Positions 8,380 to 16,783 of a stretch of 64,000 nucleotides of DNA are shown here, one piece after another. The stretch is taken from positions 62,001 through 126,000 of the forward strand of contig NZ_JACJOU010000009.1 in assembly GCF_014695725.1 (NCBI RefSeq). The letters run 5' to 3'. Under the pieces are notes generated by a model. That model saw nothing but the letters and a program-made list of their open reading frames with translations. It did not search any database and was not told where the DNA came from. This DNA is from Microcoleus sp. FACHB-672 (lineage in GTDB: Bacteria > Cyanobacteriota > Cyanobacteriia > Cyanobacteriales > Oscillatoriaceae). Positions within the stretch are counted from its first letter, which is position 1. Each line of letters starts with the position of its first letter. Position numbers and translations under genes: made by a program.

Positions 8380-9036
8380 TCACCACACCACGGGGGATTC
8401 AGCCTCTAGGTTAGGATAACTTTGTTTCCTAGCATGGCTAAGAACTGATAAAGAGGCGACTGCGCCGCGAACTTGGGAGTCGGTGACTTCGAGGTATTTT
8501 TGCAACTCGGTTAGGGTTCTGTGTCCTGATATTTCTTGGATCACCCTCAAGGGGATGCCGGCGTTGCTCATCTGGGTGAGTGCGGTGCGCCTGAAGCTGT
8601 GGGTGGAGACTCCCTCAATGCCAACTCGATCGCAACCGGCTCGGAGAATTCGCGCGGCTGATTCTGGGGTGAGGTGTTTCCAGTGGTGCCGACTGTGGCG
8701 ACCGGAGAATAAGTGCGCGTTTTGCTCTGGGGGCTGGTAAGCGGTCAGCAAAATTCTGAGGTCTTCAATCACGGGAATGGTGCGCGTGGCTAGCTTGCCC
8801 TTGGTGTTGCCTTTGCGGATAATCAGCGCCGGTCTGATTCGCCCTTGCCGGTCGTAGACATCAGTTTTGAGAAGTGAACACGCTTCTGCAATCCGGCAAG
8901 CTGCATAAAGGCACACTCCAAACAGCGCCCGGTCACGGTCGCTCTGTAATCCATCGTTAAATAGCAGCTCAATCTCCTCTTGAGCGAGAATCGCTGCTTG
9001 GCCGTGGCCGTCAATCTTCACAGCATAGGCTTCCAT
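8380..9036 (-). CDS. Compact tyrosine recombinase / integrase
   Basis: A 218-residue protein that is almost only the catalytic domain (PF00589). Visible catalytic residues are R48 (ACRIAEA), K in RKGNTKGK (75-81), H146xxR149 (THSFRR), H172 (SGHRT) and Y181 (LQKYLEV). The N-terminal SAM-like DNA-binding domain of XerC/D or phage integrases is missing. A site near ATG 9036 (GAGGAAAGTG) supports the start. It lies between the RHH repeat region and the CRISPR-like array. Probably used for resolution or integration of the element; no tRNA target gene is near. Confidence 0.88.
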   Translation of the reverse strand: MEAYAVKIDGHGQAAILAQEEIELLFNDGLQSDRDRALFGVCLYAACRIAEACSLLKTDVYDRQGRIRPALIIRKGNTKGKLATRTIPVIEDLRILLTAYQPPEQNAHLFSGRHSRHHWKHLTPESAARILRAGCDRVGIEGVSTHSFRRTALTQMSNAGIPLRVIQEISGHRTLTELQKYLEVTDSQVRGAVASLSVLSHARKQSYPNLEAESPVVW

Positions 9037-9120
9037 TCACTTTCCTCTCTCATTGAACAGCGTTGGGGGTGCGTGTGCTCCTCTCACTCCCTAAATTTGC
9101 CGCAAATTTTCCCCAACGAA

Positions 9121-9144
9121 CAATTGGCACTCTACCAATTGGCA
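9121..9144. promoter_or_regulatory. Direct repeat CAATTGGCA upstream of the integrase
   Basis: Two copies of CAATTGGCA (9121-9129 and 9136-9144), 15 bp apart, lie 85-108 bp in front of the integrase start. Each contains the palindrome CAATTG. They could be regulator or recombinase arm sites. A further imperfect inverted repeat (CCTGCTT near 9210, AAGCAGG near 9235) follows. Confidence 0.35.
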
Positions 9145-9292
9145 AGTGCTTTGGGCCTTAAATCAACCAGAGTTCGCCGTATCTACTAGATTTCGGCTAT
9201 GTTGTGCTGCCTGCTTCAGTCCCCTTACAGAGAAAAGCAGGGCAACACACACCAAAAGACCGTGTAACTTGGTCAGTCTATAAAACTAAGCA

Positions 9293-10593
9293 GTTTCCAT
9301 TCAAATAATTTTCCCACCGCGTAGGAAGCAGACTCAGATATTGCCGGATACTACGAGGCTCAAGAGTTTCCATTCAAATAATTGTTCCCGTGTGTGAGGA
9401 AATTGGATAGAGTACGCCAGCGGACAAGGAGGGCTGAAGTTTCCATTCAAATATTCTTCCCAGTAGGCGGGAAATCAAAGCTTGATTATCTTTGCTCGCT
9501 GCCATCGGAGTTTCCATTCAAATAATTTTCCCAACAAGTGGGAAACACGGGCTATTCACAATAGCAGGTGAAATGCCGATTGAGTTTTAGTTTCCATTCA
9601 AATAATTTTCCCTGCGAGGGGGAAATTAAATAGTTCTATTTTGATGTAAATCAAACATGGTTGTTTCCATTCAAATAATTTTCCCAATGAGTGGGAAACT
9701 ATCCAGTACAACACAGACTATCAACCCACACCCTGGTTTGTGTTTCCATTCAACTAATCTTCCCAGCGCGTGAGAAACAGTACGTTATACAGACTGTGCC
9801 GGTATTTCCATACAAATTTGGTTTTCCATTCAAATAATTTTCCCAGCGTGTGGGAAACCAAGCTCTACGGTGCCACCTGAGGTACAAACAGCGATTGATA
9901 ATTTTCCATTCAAATAATCTTCCCAGCGTGTGGGAAATGAAGATGATTTTGAAATCGTAGTCCCTGCAGCCATGTTTTCATTCAAATAATTTTCCCAGCG
10001 TGTGGGAAGCAGACGATCATAACCGAAATAGTGGCAGACGCTACTGCATTTCCATTCAACTAATCTTCCTAGCGAGTAGGAACTGCTTGTGACAAAGTGA
10101 TGGCCGGATTCGGCGAGGCATTTGGGTTTCCATTCAAATTATTTTCCCAGCTAATGGGAAACAAAATGGGATGCGATACAGCGATAATTATCCACTTCGG
10201 GTTTCCATTCAAATAATCTTCCCAGTGCGCGGGAAATGGATAAGAAATCAAAAACAGGAGGGTTTGAAGTACCGTTTCCATTCAAATAATCTTCCCAACG
10301 AGTGGGAAACCTCTAGAGATAATTTACCTCAATTCAACCGTCTGTACTAAAAAGCGGCTATGTTCACCACCGATCTACGGTTCGTACCCAAGGACACACG
10401 TGGGTTTCCATTCAAATAATTTTCCCGGCGCGTGGGAAACGGCTTACTCAAGCAGTTTACTCAAACAATACACTCGTAATTAGAAAGTTTCCATTCCAAT
10501 AATCTTCCCAATGAGTAGGAAATGCTAATCCCATTTGGGACTATGCTAGCGCTGAAGTTTTCATTCAAATAATCTTCCCAACGATTGGGAAGC
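9293..10593. CRISPR. CRISPR-like array, 17 degenerate 37-nt repeats, no cas genes
   Basis: Repeats start at 9293, 9366, 9439, 9510, 9590, 9663, 9742, 9822, 9902, 9974, 10048, 10126, 10201, 10274, 10404, 10487 and 10557. Each is 37 nt: a conserved GTTTCCATTCAAATAAT half, then a short hairpin TTCCCA-(5 nt)-TGGGAA and AAC/AAT/AGC. Intervening sequences are unique, mostly 33-46 nt, with one gap of 93 nt (10311-10403) that may hide a lost repeat. Repeat and spacer sizes fit cyanobacterial CRISPRs. Repeats vary along the whole array, above all in the 5-nt loop (GCGTG, GCGAG, ATGAG, ACAAG, GCTAA and others), while the stem is largely kept, once by a paired change (CCTA...TAGG at 10048). No cas gene is present. 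An iteron or centromere array is the alternative. Confidence 0.75.
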
Positions 10594-10652
10594 TGTAACC
10601 CATTAAAACTCTTATTGGGCTGAGTGTCTAGAGTCAACTTTCGGCTGCCGAT

Positions 10653-13433
10653 TTATGCCCAATCCTCACCCCATTGGCTTTCAATTTGGCGTGTGTCTTT
10701 GGGAATTTCCTTCCATTGAATATCGAGCGTCATCTGCTTTGGGTTTTCTGGAGCGGTTGCTGCAACCTTCAATGCTTTAAAGTAATCGCGTTCTTTAGGA
10801 GTCAGCGCAGCCCATACCTTAGTCAGTGTGCCTGCTGGTAAGCGCTGCCCGTCTTTGGTCATGGCAGCCTCAACAACCTCCCAAGCCCAACACTCCTCAA
10901 TAGCCTCTCGCATAATCGCTACGAAGTCGATTTCATCATCGCTGACAGCACAGACAGCAGGTGACGGCACGATGTCAGAGCTGCTGACAGCACCAAACCC
11001 TTGTGGCTCTAGGGTGACAGCAACATCCTCAATTTTGGCGTCTCTATTTACTTTTGGTGTTTCTTCAGCAGCATCATAGTGAGAGAAATTTTCTTGCGAA
11101 AAAGTTTTGTCTATCTGCTGTCTGTATAGGCTAGAACCCTTATTTTCGTAGGGTGACAGCACACTTTTTGCTGCTGTCTGTGTGCTGTCATCTGCTGTCT
11201 GTGCTGTCTGTCGCATAAACAGCTCACTGGGCAGCGGAATATCATCGTCAAAGCCTTCTGATCGGAGCCGCACCCCTCGGATAACTCGCGCCATTTTCCC
11301 GCCAATACTGATACGGTCGCGAGAAACTTGCCAACCAAGTTGAGTTTCAGCAATCCGCACAAGCTCCTGAGAGTAGCGAGTGTTTTCCATTGGCACACGC
11401 CCAAAATCGTCACAGAATTCTCGGTAGTTGGTGTAGAGTCGGCTAACTTCGGTATAGGCCGTAGCGTCAGGAACTAACCGCTCCTCCAAGTGCAACCCTG
11501 CGGAATTAGTTTCGACCGTCTGCCGCCACGTCTGAGCTTTAAATTCTGGAATTTCACCCGCTCCGATACCTTTGATGAATTGCTCGACTTGAATATCTGG
11601 CAGCAGCAGCGCAACGGCTGTCAAAGCAGATAGCTCGCTCTCAATCAGTCCCTCAATCTTAGGGTTACGTTCATGGGCAGCGAGTCGATTCGAGAAACTG
11701 ACAAGGCATAGTCTGCGCTCTAGCCCGGTGGTATCGCCGCTAAATATAGCTGAATTACTTACGACCGCTAAGCCGCCATAGAACGGGCTAGAGGCTGGTT
11801 TCTTGTAGATTTCTCGGTAGCTGATGTCATCGCCGCCGGTGAGGGCTTTCAATCCGCCATGATTGCCGTTCTTTCTATCCTCATCAGGGCAGATTACCAG
11901 CTGCGAATCAATGATGTTGGCGATGGTGTAATCGTCTGAAAGCTTACCTAGAGTTGCCGCTCGATGGTTTGGCTTTCCTACTAGCCCTTGCAGCAACCTG
12001 ATAAAGGTGCCCTTACCGGCTCCTGGCTCACCGACCAGGTGTACAAACATTTGAAACTCAGAGAAACGCCACTTAAGAATTCCGTTGATGATAGCCAGCA
12101 ATTTGAGAACCCGCTGCCCATCGCCGCCCATCGCTTTTGTCATGTACCCGTAAGTGTGTGGGCACATCTGTTGCAAAGCTTCCAGGGGATGCAACGCGCT
12201 CAGGTTATGCAAAATGCTGTACTGACGCGGGATAACGCTAGTGAATCGCATCCCTGCTGAATGGCTGAGTAAGTTGTCAGTCTCCATGTCCAGAACGCCA
12301 TTATCAAAAGCCACGTAACGCTTGCGGTCGAACGTCACCCACTTTTCCAAAAGCAGCTCTCGCTTTAAAAGCTTGATGGTGTTCTCAACATAGCTATCAG
12401 TATCAAACTGGATATTGCGAGCCTTGATTTCTGTGTAGACTACCTTGCCGAATACGTCATCGTCTAAGGCTTCCCAATACTTCTCATTCCAGATGCGCCA
12501 AGTTTTCTGCTCGTTGTGGAATGCCCAGCGAGGCTGATACTTCTCAGCCAGCTCTTGAGCCATTTGCCTTGGTGTCGGTGGTTTGGTTTTCGATTGGTAG
12601 TCATCATCATTGCTGGTGAACTGCTTTTCCCATGCTTCAAGGGTCTGTGCCTTAGCAAGTACATCCCGCTTGAATTTATCGGCACCGTTTGCCTTTATGT
12701 AGTCATCCATCCCTTTTCCTTCCTCTTGTGACCATAGGCTGGTAACGTTCCATATCGGCACGTCAAATTTTTGCAGTTGACGTGCAAGTGTTTTTGCTGC
12801 CCGTAGAACGTCTTTGTTCGTTACGCAGTCGGCATCAAAAGCGACAATGAACCCGAAACCTGATCGAGCATATTTCTCTAACTCATTTACCAAGTAACGC
12901 TTGCCCTGTGGATCACTCTTGCGGCTAGTTAGCCCCATTTCTACCCCCAATAGGGCAATAGTGGCTAAACCATTAGCACACCCAGCAATTGCCTTAAAAA
13001 AGCCTTCTGTAAGCAATAAGCAGGGATGCCCCTCGATCATGTAGCAGGTTGCCTTGAGTGCTTCCAGGTCATCCCAGTATTTAGGGTTGTCAGGGTTATT
13101 AGGCAGCATCGCATCGTAGTCGCCTAGCTGCGAGCGATACTTGGCTGCTTTCTTTTCCTCTGGTTGTTTCCAGGGCTTGTCAGGCTTGAACTGTGCTTGG
13201 ATGCCTTTGCCTTCAAGCCAGATGCCGGCAGATTTAGCTGTGTAGCCTAAAAACTGGGTAGCTTCTAGCTCATCCATTGACCTGCAATTTGCCTGAACCC
13301 ATGCAAGAGGTAAACCACGTTTTTCAGTAAGCTCTCTGTAGTGTCGATGTTCTAAAGAATTCTTGCGTGATACTTGCAAGCCTTGAGATTGTTGTGATAT
13401 TCTTGCAGTACATGAAACAATATTCGTAATCAT
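10653..13433 (-). CDS. Plasmid/phage-type primase-helicase (DUF3854 plus D5-like SF3 helicase)
   Basis: A 926-residue replication protein. Residues about 20-260 resemble DUF3854, a TOPRIM-like primase region (LLLTEGFFKAIAGC; FIVAFDADC; GKGMDDYI). Residues about 280-700 resemble D5_N plus superfamily 3 helicase: Walker A GEPGAGKGT near residue 469, then VICPDEDRKNGN and the sensor-like AVVSNSAIFSGDT. The C-terminal 230 residues are low-complexity and acidic. ATG 13433 is chosen over TTG 13442 because AGGAGG sits 9 nt upstream. Such proteins start replication of plasmids, satellites and phages, so this is the replicon gene of the island. A CRISPR-like array follows directly downstream. Confidence 0.88.
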   Translation of the reverse strand: MITNIVSCTARISQQSQGLQVSRKNSLEHRHYRELTEKRGLPLAWVQANCRSMDELEATQFLGYTAKSAGIWLEGKGIQAQFKPDKPWKQPEEKKAAKYRSQLGDYDAMLPNNPDNPKYWDDLEALKATCYMIEGHPCLLLTEGFFKAIAGCANGLATIALLGVEMGLTSRKSDPQGKRYLVNELEKYARSGFGFIVAFDADCVTNKDVLRAAKTLARQLQKFDVPIWNVTSLWSQEEGKGMDDYIKANGADKFKRDVLAKAQTLEAWEKQFTSNDDDYQSKTKPPTPRQMAQELAEKYQPRWAFHNEQKTWRIWNEKYWEALDDDVFGKVVYTEIKARNIQFDTDSYVENTIKLLKRELLLEKWVTFDRKRYVAFDNGVLDMETDNLLSHSAGMRFTSVIPRQYSILHNLSALHPLEALQQMCPHTYGYMTKAMGGDGQRVLKLLAIINGILKWRFSEFQMFVHLVGEPGAGKGTFIRLLQGLVGKPNHRAATLGKLSDDYTIANIIDSQLVICPDEDRKNGNHGGLKALTGGDDISYREIYKKPASSPFYGGLAVVSNSAIFSGDTTGLERRLCLVSFSNRLAAHERNPKIEGLIESELSALTAVALLLPDIQVEQFIKGIGAGEIPEFKAQTWRQTVETNSAGLHLEERLVPDATAYTEVSRLYTNYREFCDDFGRVPMENTRYSQELVRIAETQLGWQVSRDRISIGGKMARVIRGVRLRSEGFDDDIPLPSELFMRQTAQTADDSTQTAAKSVLSPYENKGSSLYRQQIDKTFSQENFSHYDAAEETPKVNRDAKIEDVAVTLEPQGFGAVSSSDIVPSPAVCAVSDDEIDFVAIMREAIEECWAWEVVEAAMTKDGQRLPAGTLTKVWAALTPKERDYFKALKVAATAPENPKQMTLDIQWKEIPKDTRQIESQWGEDWA

Positions 13434-13551
13434 TTGGCGCAACCTCCTAGTAGATGAGTGGGTAGCGCCATCTGCTTATTTGGGGTAATTAGGCAAGCCG
13501 GAATACTAGGTTTTGAACTTAGAGAAGCTTTTCTTCCGTTAATTGGGTAGA

Positions 13552-13578
13552 AAAATTGGTAGAATTTCTACCAATTTT
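13552..13578. promoter_or_regulatory. Perfect 13-bp inverted repeat upstream of the primase gene
   Basis: AAAATTGGTAGAA - T - TTCTACCAATTTT is a perfect 27-bp palindrome 119 bp before the primase start. It overlaps the stop codon of the remnant at 13568. It looks like a site for a dimeric regulator or a replication-origin element; no T-run suggests a terminator. Confidence 0.5.
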
Positions 13579-13750
13579 CATCCTTTAAGTTCTGGAAGCC
13601 TTGCGGGGCAAGGGTTATAAATTTTGTGACCCCTTCCGGTGTCGCAGAGGTCAGTTCGCGGTAACCTAGTAGGTAAGTTTTGTTTTGATAAGTGGCTAGT
13701 AACCACTTGGGCTTGCCGTCTTTACCTGCAAAGTAGAGATGGCGTTTTTT
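13568..13750 (-). pseudogene. Start-less open frame, remnant of a small protein
   Basis: From an in-frame TAA at the A8 tract (13745-13752, minus strand) the frame is open for about 60 codons and reads like a real protein: RHLYFAGKDGKPKWLL, then YLLGYRELTSATPEGV and TLAPQGFQNLKDENW. It contains no ATG, GTG or TTG in the proper place. I read it as the 3' part of a gene whose 5' end is lost or frameshifted at the A8 tract. I do not recognise the family. Confidence 0.35.
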
Positions 13751-14103
13751 TTAGTTTTTAAAAATGCCTAAAGATACGATATCACGCTACATCTGGATGC
13801 CGCATACATCTGCACGCTATTTGTAGCAAATGGTTTGAAAAGTAAGTAAGTAGTTCCAAATATTGCACCCTTAACTTTTTAAAAGGCAACCCCCATTTTA
13901 CAAGCGTTTCAGCACGCCAGCTTGAACATTGAGGAATTGACCGTCTTAATTTTCAAAAATTAACCTTGCTATTAAGGGGTTACAGATTACTGGACTACCT
14001 AAGTAGTCCAGCGTGTAAACCTATATAAAATCAGGCACTTTAGGGCAAGACGAAATCACACCGGCGTAGCAGCGGAGGTTAACGCTTACACGCTGCCGAG
14101 TTA
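13751..14103. other. Non-coding stretch with hairpins, possible origin region
   Basis: A 350-bp AT-rich stretch between the ATPase operon and the primase gene. It has a perfect hairpin TGGACTAC-CTAA-GTAGTCCA (13991-14010) and distant arms GCGTGTAA (14011-14018) and TTACACGC (14086-14093). No T-run follows on either strand, so these are not obvious terminators. Beside a primase gene, a replication origin is a possible role (inference). Confidence 0.35.
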
Positions 14104-15333
14104 TCATGCTTCACCCCCAAAGCGGTCAATCATCCCGTTAAGCCGATTCATCCCAGCCTTGAACTTGCGCCCCTTGCAGCCTAGAATTTCCTGCACGATG
14201 TAGGATTTTGACTTACCTGCTTTCAGGTGTGCTTCAAGAGCGAGAAATAGCGTATACTCCTCATCTTCGTTAGTGGGTAACGATTCTGGCTTCGATTCGG
14301 GTAAGCCGGTTTCCTGTGCCGGTTCGCGATCGCTTTCGGTAGCAACTTGCGCCGGTGATAGTTGTTTACCTTCCTCCTGTGCCGACAGTGCCCCGAAAGG
14401 CTCTAGAGTAAGCCCGGTTAGGTCAGGGACTTCTAGCGGTTGCTCATTAAATAATCCCGGTCGTTTACACCCCTTTAGCCACTCTAGAAGCGCGGCATCC
14501 TTGAGCGATCTGGCTTTATTTATAGCGATTGTGCCCAAATAGAGCCGATCAAACCCCTCGCGCATCGCCGCTTCACCTTCTATATCAAGGGTTTTAGCGT
14601 TCTCGTCCTGCGCGAGGATAATTGCCGGCAGTAGCACCTTACGCGCTTCCCTTGCAGTGGCTCTGATGTATGGTCGCCAGTTGTCGCAATTTGCTGCGAT
14701 GGCCGGTGCTTCATCAATGATCGTGCTGCACATTGGGAAATCTTCAATCCCAAGATTCCGCATTTTGTAGCGGTGATCCATCTCCTCAATTTGCGCCGCC
14801 AAGTAAGCATCAATCGCCTTGAAATCCCGACCGCCGCCAATCACCGGCAGCTCGCCCCAGTCGCGCTTTTTATGGTGTGGGTCAAGCACTGTTACCCGTC
14901 CCCCCAGGCGTCGAGCGACTGCTTTGGCAATCGTACTTTTGCCGGTACCGCTGGCTCCCACAATCAGCGTGTTTTTTTGCCCCAAGGCATCAAGGTTACC
15001 GGGCTTAATCTCTTTCATTTCAATGATTGTGGCGTCAATGGTTTCGGCTGATGGGTTTAGCGCTTGGTGTATCCAGTTCTGGTGTGCGATCTCGCTTTCA
15101 TCTCTAGCAATTGTCATCATCGGCTCAGTTCGCTGGAATATCGCACGGCCACGCTTGGCGGCAATCGCTAAGATGACTGAACCGCCATAAAAGACCGGAC
15201 GCATTTTCCGCTCGGTGATGCTGCCAGAGGTCAATAAAAGCGTTGCGCCGATTACGGTTCCGCCAATCACGACCCCGGCGTCAATGTGGGTTTGCAAGTA
15301 GAACAAAATGTCCCTAGGATGCAAGGTTTTCAT
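14104..15333 (-). CDS. Membrane-anchored P-loop ATPase (HerA/FtsK/VirD4-like)
   Basis: A 409-residue protein. Two hydrophobic segments near the N-terminus (residues about 17-37 and 45-62) are followed by an ATPase with Walker A GASGTGKST (about 125-133) and Walker B CSTIIDEAP (about 202-210). After residue 310 comes a Gln/Glu/Pro-rich linker and a last helical domain (LEAHLKAGKSKSYIVQEILG). This layout fits coupling proteins or DNA translocases of plasmids, and also packaging ATPases of small phages; I cannot choose. The start is ATG 15333, whose A is the last base of the upstream stop (TGATG), so translation is coupled. It is the last gene of a three-gene operon. Confidence 0.75.
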   Translation of the reverse strand: MKTLHPRDILFYLQTHIDAGVVIGGTVIGATLLLTSGSITERKMRPVFYGGSVILAIAAKRGRAIFQRTEPMMTIARDESEIAHQNWIHQALNPSAETIDATIIEMKEIKPGNLDALGQKNTLIVGASGTGKSTIAKAVARRLGGRVTVLDPHHKKRDWGELPVIGGGRDFKAIDAYLAAQIEEMDHRYKMRNLGIEDFPMCSTIIDEAPAIAANCDNWRPYIRATAREARKVLLPAIILAQDENAKTLDIEGEAAMREGFDRLYLGTIAINKARSLKDAALLEWLKGCKRPGLFNEQPLEVPDLTGLTLEPFGALSAQEEGKQLSPAQVATESDREPAQETGLPESKPESLPTNEDEEYTLFLALEAHLKAGKSKSYIVQEILGCKGRKFKAGMNRLNGMIDRFGGEA

Positions 15334-15578
15334 CACAGCACCCCCAGAGCCACACCGGCAATCGTTTGGATGATTCGATAGGCGATCAGCGCTCGAAGTT
15401 GTGGGTATCGGTTGCCCAGGAATCCCAGAGCCAACCCAAGCACGGCAAAAATCGCACCGGCAGCGAACGCGAAATGTGGCAGCCGTAGCAGGTGTGAAAA
15501 AAAGCTGAATGCAAAGGCAGTGCCCGAAATCCGCAGCAAGGAATCTAGGGCGATGTCAACGGGTTTTGTGGGTATCAT
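15333..15578 (-). CDS. Small multi-span membrane protein (81 aa)
   Basis: An 81-residue, strongly hydrophobic protein with about three possible membrane helices (SLLRISGTAFAFSFFSHLL, FAFAAGAIFAVLGLALGFL, IIQTIAGVALGVL). No family recognised. ATG 15578 has a strong GGGGAGGGG site and overlaps the upstream stop as ATGA. Its own stop overlaps the ATPase start. Tight coupling to the ATPase suggests a partner in DNA transfer or particle assembly (inference). Confidence 0.65.
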   Translation of the reverse strand: MIPTKPVDIALDSLLRISGTAFAFSFFSHLLRLPHFAFAAGAIFAVLGLALGFLGNRYPQLRALIAYRIIQTIAGVALGVL

Positions 15579-15724
15579 TTGACCCCTCCCCGGACATTGA
15601 GTTCGATTTGTAACTGAAATTCTTGTGTAGCGCTACTTTGAGGCGCAAGGCTTAGGATATAGGCGTTCATTAGCGCCATGAGAAATCCCAAAGCCAGAGT
15701 CATTCCGAGGCTATCGGATGGCAT
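15575..15724 (-). CDS. Tiny single-span membrane protein (49 aa)
   Basis: A 49-residue open frame: MPSDSLGMTLALGFLMALM, one membrane helix, then a polar tail ending VRGGVK. ATG 15724 has AGGAG at about 11 nt. The stop overlaps the next start in an ATGA junction. Size, helix and coupling argue that it is a real gene. No family recognised. Confidence 0.6.
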   Translation of the reverse strand: MPSDSLGMTLALGFLMALMNAYILSLAPQSSATQEFQLQIELNVRGGVK

Positions 15725-15968
15725 GATGTATTAAGCTCCTTTCCCGGCTAGAACGGGATAGTGGGTCAGCTCCTGCTGGTGTTTGCTGCACCTTCAGGGG
15801 CGATATTTACTTCCATCTCTACACTACCGGCAGCGGAAGTAAAAAGAAAGACTTTGGAAAAAAGAATTTAGGAAGGGCTGCGGCAAGCCACGCACAGCCC
15901 GATCAACTCACGTCGGTATTTACCTCCCTAGCTTAGCTGCTTGGTAAAGGCTGATAATAGGAGGTGTG
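15725..15968. other. Leader region of the ATPase operon
   Basis: A 244-bp region upstream of the three-gene operon. It includes a hairpin with arms GGGCTG and CAGCCC (about 15877-15903), followed on the minus strand by CTTTTTTCC-type T-rich sequence, so it may end minus-strand transcription coming from 16281. No further gene could be supported. Confidence 0.35.
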
Positions 15969-16072
15969 CTTCTAAGGAACCTAAAGGTTTCCTCCATGCA
16001 CATACAGTTTTTAGGCTGCTGCGTAACTGCTTGGTGGTCTTCTAAGGAACCTAAAGGTTCGCTCCATGCACA
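15969..16072 (+). repeat. Two 34-bp direct repeats with an inner palindrome
   Basis: CTTCTAAGGAACCTAAAGGT and the following bases occur at 15969-16002 and 16039-16072 (70-bp spacing) with two or three differences. Each contains the palindromic core GAACCTAAAGGTTY. They lie in front of the small gene at 16095 and behind the ATPase operon leader. Probably operator sites. Confidence 0.5.
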
Positions 16073-16094
16073 GGCAACTCCAAGCAGCGAATTT

Positions 16095-16295
16095 ATGCAA
16101 CTTTACAGCCGACTCTCGACCCGCTCCCGTCGTGCGATTTCACGAAGAACCTGGCATGGTCGCCCCTACGATTACAGACCTAGGGGTGATTTGCTGGTGA
16201 GACTGAGCAAGGAGACGGGCTTGAGCATTTCCGGTGTTTATGAGCAACTGCAGAAAGAGCGGCGCGAGATTCTGCAATACTCAGAATTCCAATAA
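16095..16295 (+). CDS. Small basic protein with helix-turn-helix-like C-terminus (66 aa)
   Basis: A 66-residue, Arg-rich protein starting MQLYSRLSTRSRRAISR. The second half (RLSKETGLSISGVYEQLQKER) looks like the recognition part of a small HTH domain. The same frame runs further upstream to 15966, but that part consists of the direct repeats, so ATG 16095 is preferred. Its end overlaps the convergent gene at 16281 by 15 bp. Possibly a copy-number or operon regulator (inference). Confidence 0.5.
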   Translation: MQLYSRLSTRSRRAISRRTWHGRPYDYRPRGDLLVRLSKETGLSISGVYEQLQKERREILQYSEFQ

Positions 16296-16742
16296 CCCTA
16301 GAATTGTCTCAACATCTTTTAAGCTGGCTTTTGATTTGGGGTGCTTGCCCTTGAGCTGGTTAAGTAGCGTTCCCGCGTCTGGTAAATCGCTCTGTAGCGC
16401 TTCGCATCGCTCTGTAGCGGTCTGTATCGGAATCTCTGGCTGTAAAGCTGCTACCGTGCAAATTGCATCCTTAAGCAGTTCTTTGTCCTCGCGCAAGTCT
16501 TCCACTTCCTGCTCTAGTTGTCGTGTATTACCTGGATGATTGTCCTCGCTGACCGTGTAATACGTGGCTGCAAATTCTTCTATCACGTCTGCTCGCGTTG
16601 CTTCTTTCGCCTCAGCTATCTGCCCCAAAGTCTCCCAAGTAGTATTGGTTAATCGAAGGGAACGCACATTTCTCTGCTCATGCCCAATCTGGGTAAACAG
16701 TCCATCTTCACCACGCTGTTTTGCCATAATTGCTTTGCTCAT
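16281..16742 (-). CDS. RHH/coiled-coil protein of the plasmid-like element
   Basis: A 153-residue protein. Residues about 26-62 (VRSLRLTNTTWETLGQIAEA, then RADVIEEFAATYY) fit an RHH-type DNA-binding domain. They are followed by an acidic coiled coil (LEQEVEDLREDKELL) and the C-terminal block DAGTLLNQLKGKHPKSKASL. That block is shared with the -1-frame product at 7445, so the two genes are diverged paralogues: one in a single frame, one split by a frameshift signal. ATG 16742 has GGAG within a hairpin upstream. Six copies of a GTATTAC word lie before and inside the gene and are probably its binding sites. Confidence 0.7.
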   Translation of the reverse strand: MSKAIMAKQRGEDGLFTQIGHEQRNVRSLRLTNTTWETLGQIAEAKEATRADVIEEFAATYYTVSEDNHPGNTRQLEQEVEDLREDKELLKDAICTVAALQPEIPIQTATERCEALQSDLPDAGTLLNQLKGKHPKSKASLKDVETILGLLEF

Positions 16743-16749
16743 TAGTTGT

Positions 16750-16780
16750 ACCCTCTCCTACCCGAGAGGGTTTCTTTTAT
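16750..16780. promoter_or_regulatory. Hairpin ACCCTCTC/GAGAGGGT at the start of the 153-aa gene
   Basis: A perfect 8-bp stem (16750-16757 with 16764-16771, 6-nt loop). Read on the plus strand it is followed by TTCTTTTAT and would be an intrinsic terminator. Read on the minus strand it encloses the GGAGAGGG ribosome site of the 153-aa gene and could block its translation. Both roles are possible. Confidence 0.5.
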
Positions 16781-16783
16781 CGA

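Noticed and set aside
10069-10281. 70-aa minus-strand frame inside the repeat array
   Set aside because: It is made of the repeats and spacers themselves (YLNGNP recurs from the repeat) and has no gene features.
9293-10593. Integron attC cassette array
   Set aside because: Intervening sequences of 33-46 nt are too short for cassettes, and the nearby recombinase lacks integron-integrase features.
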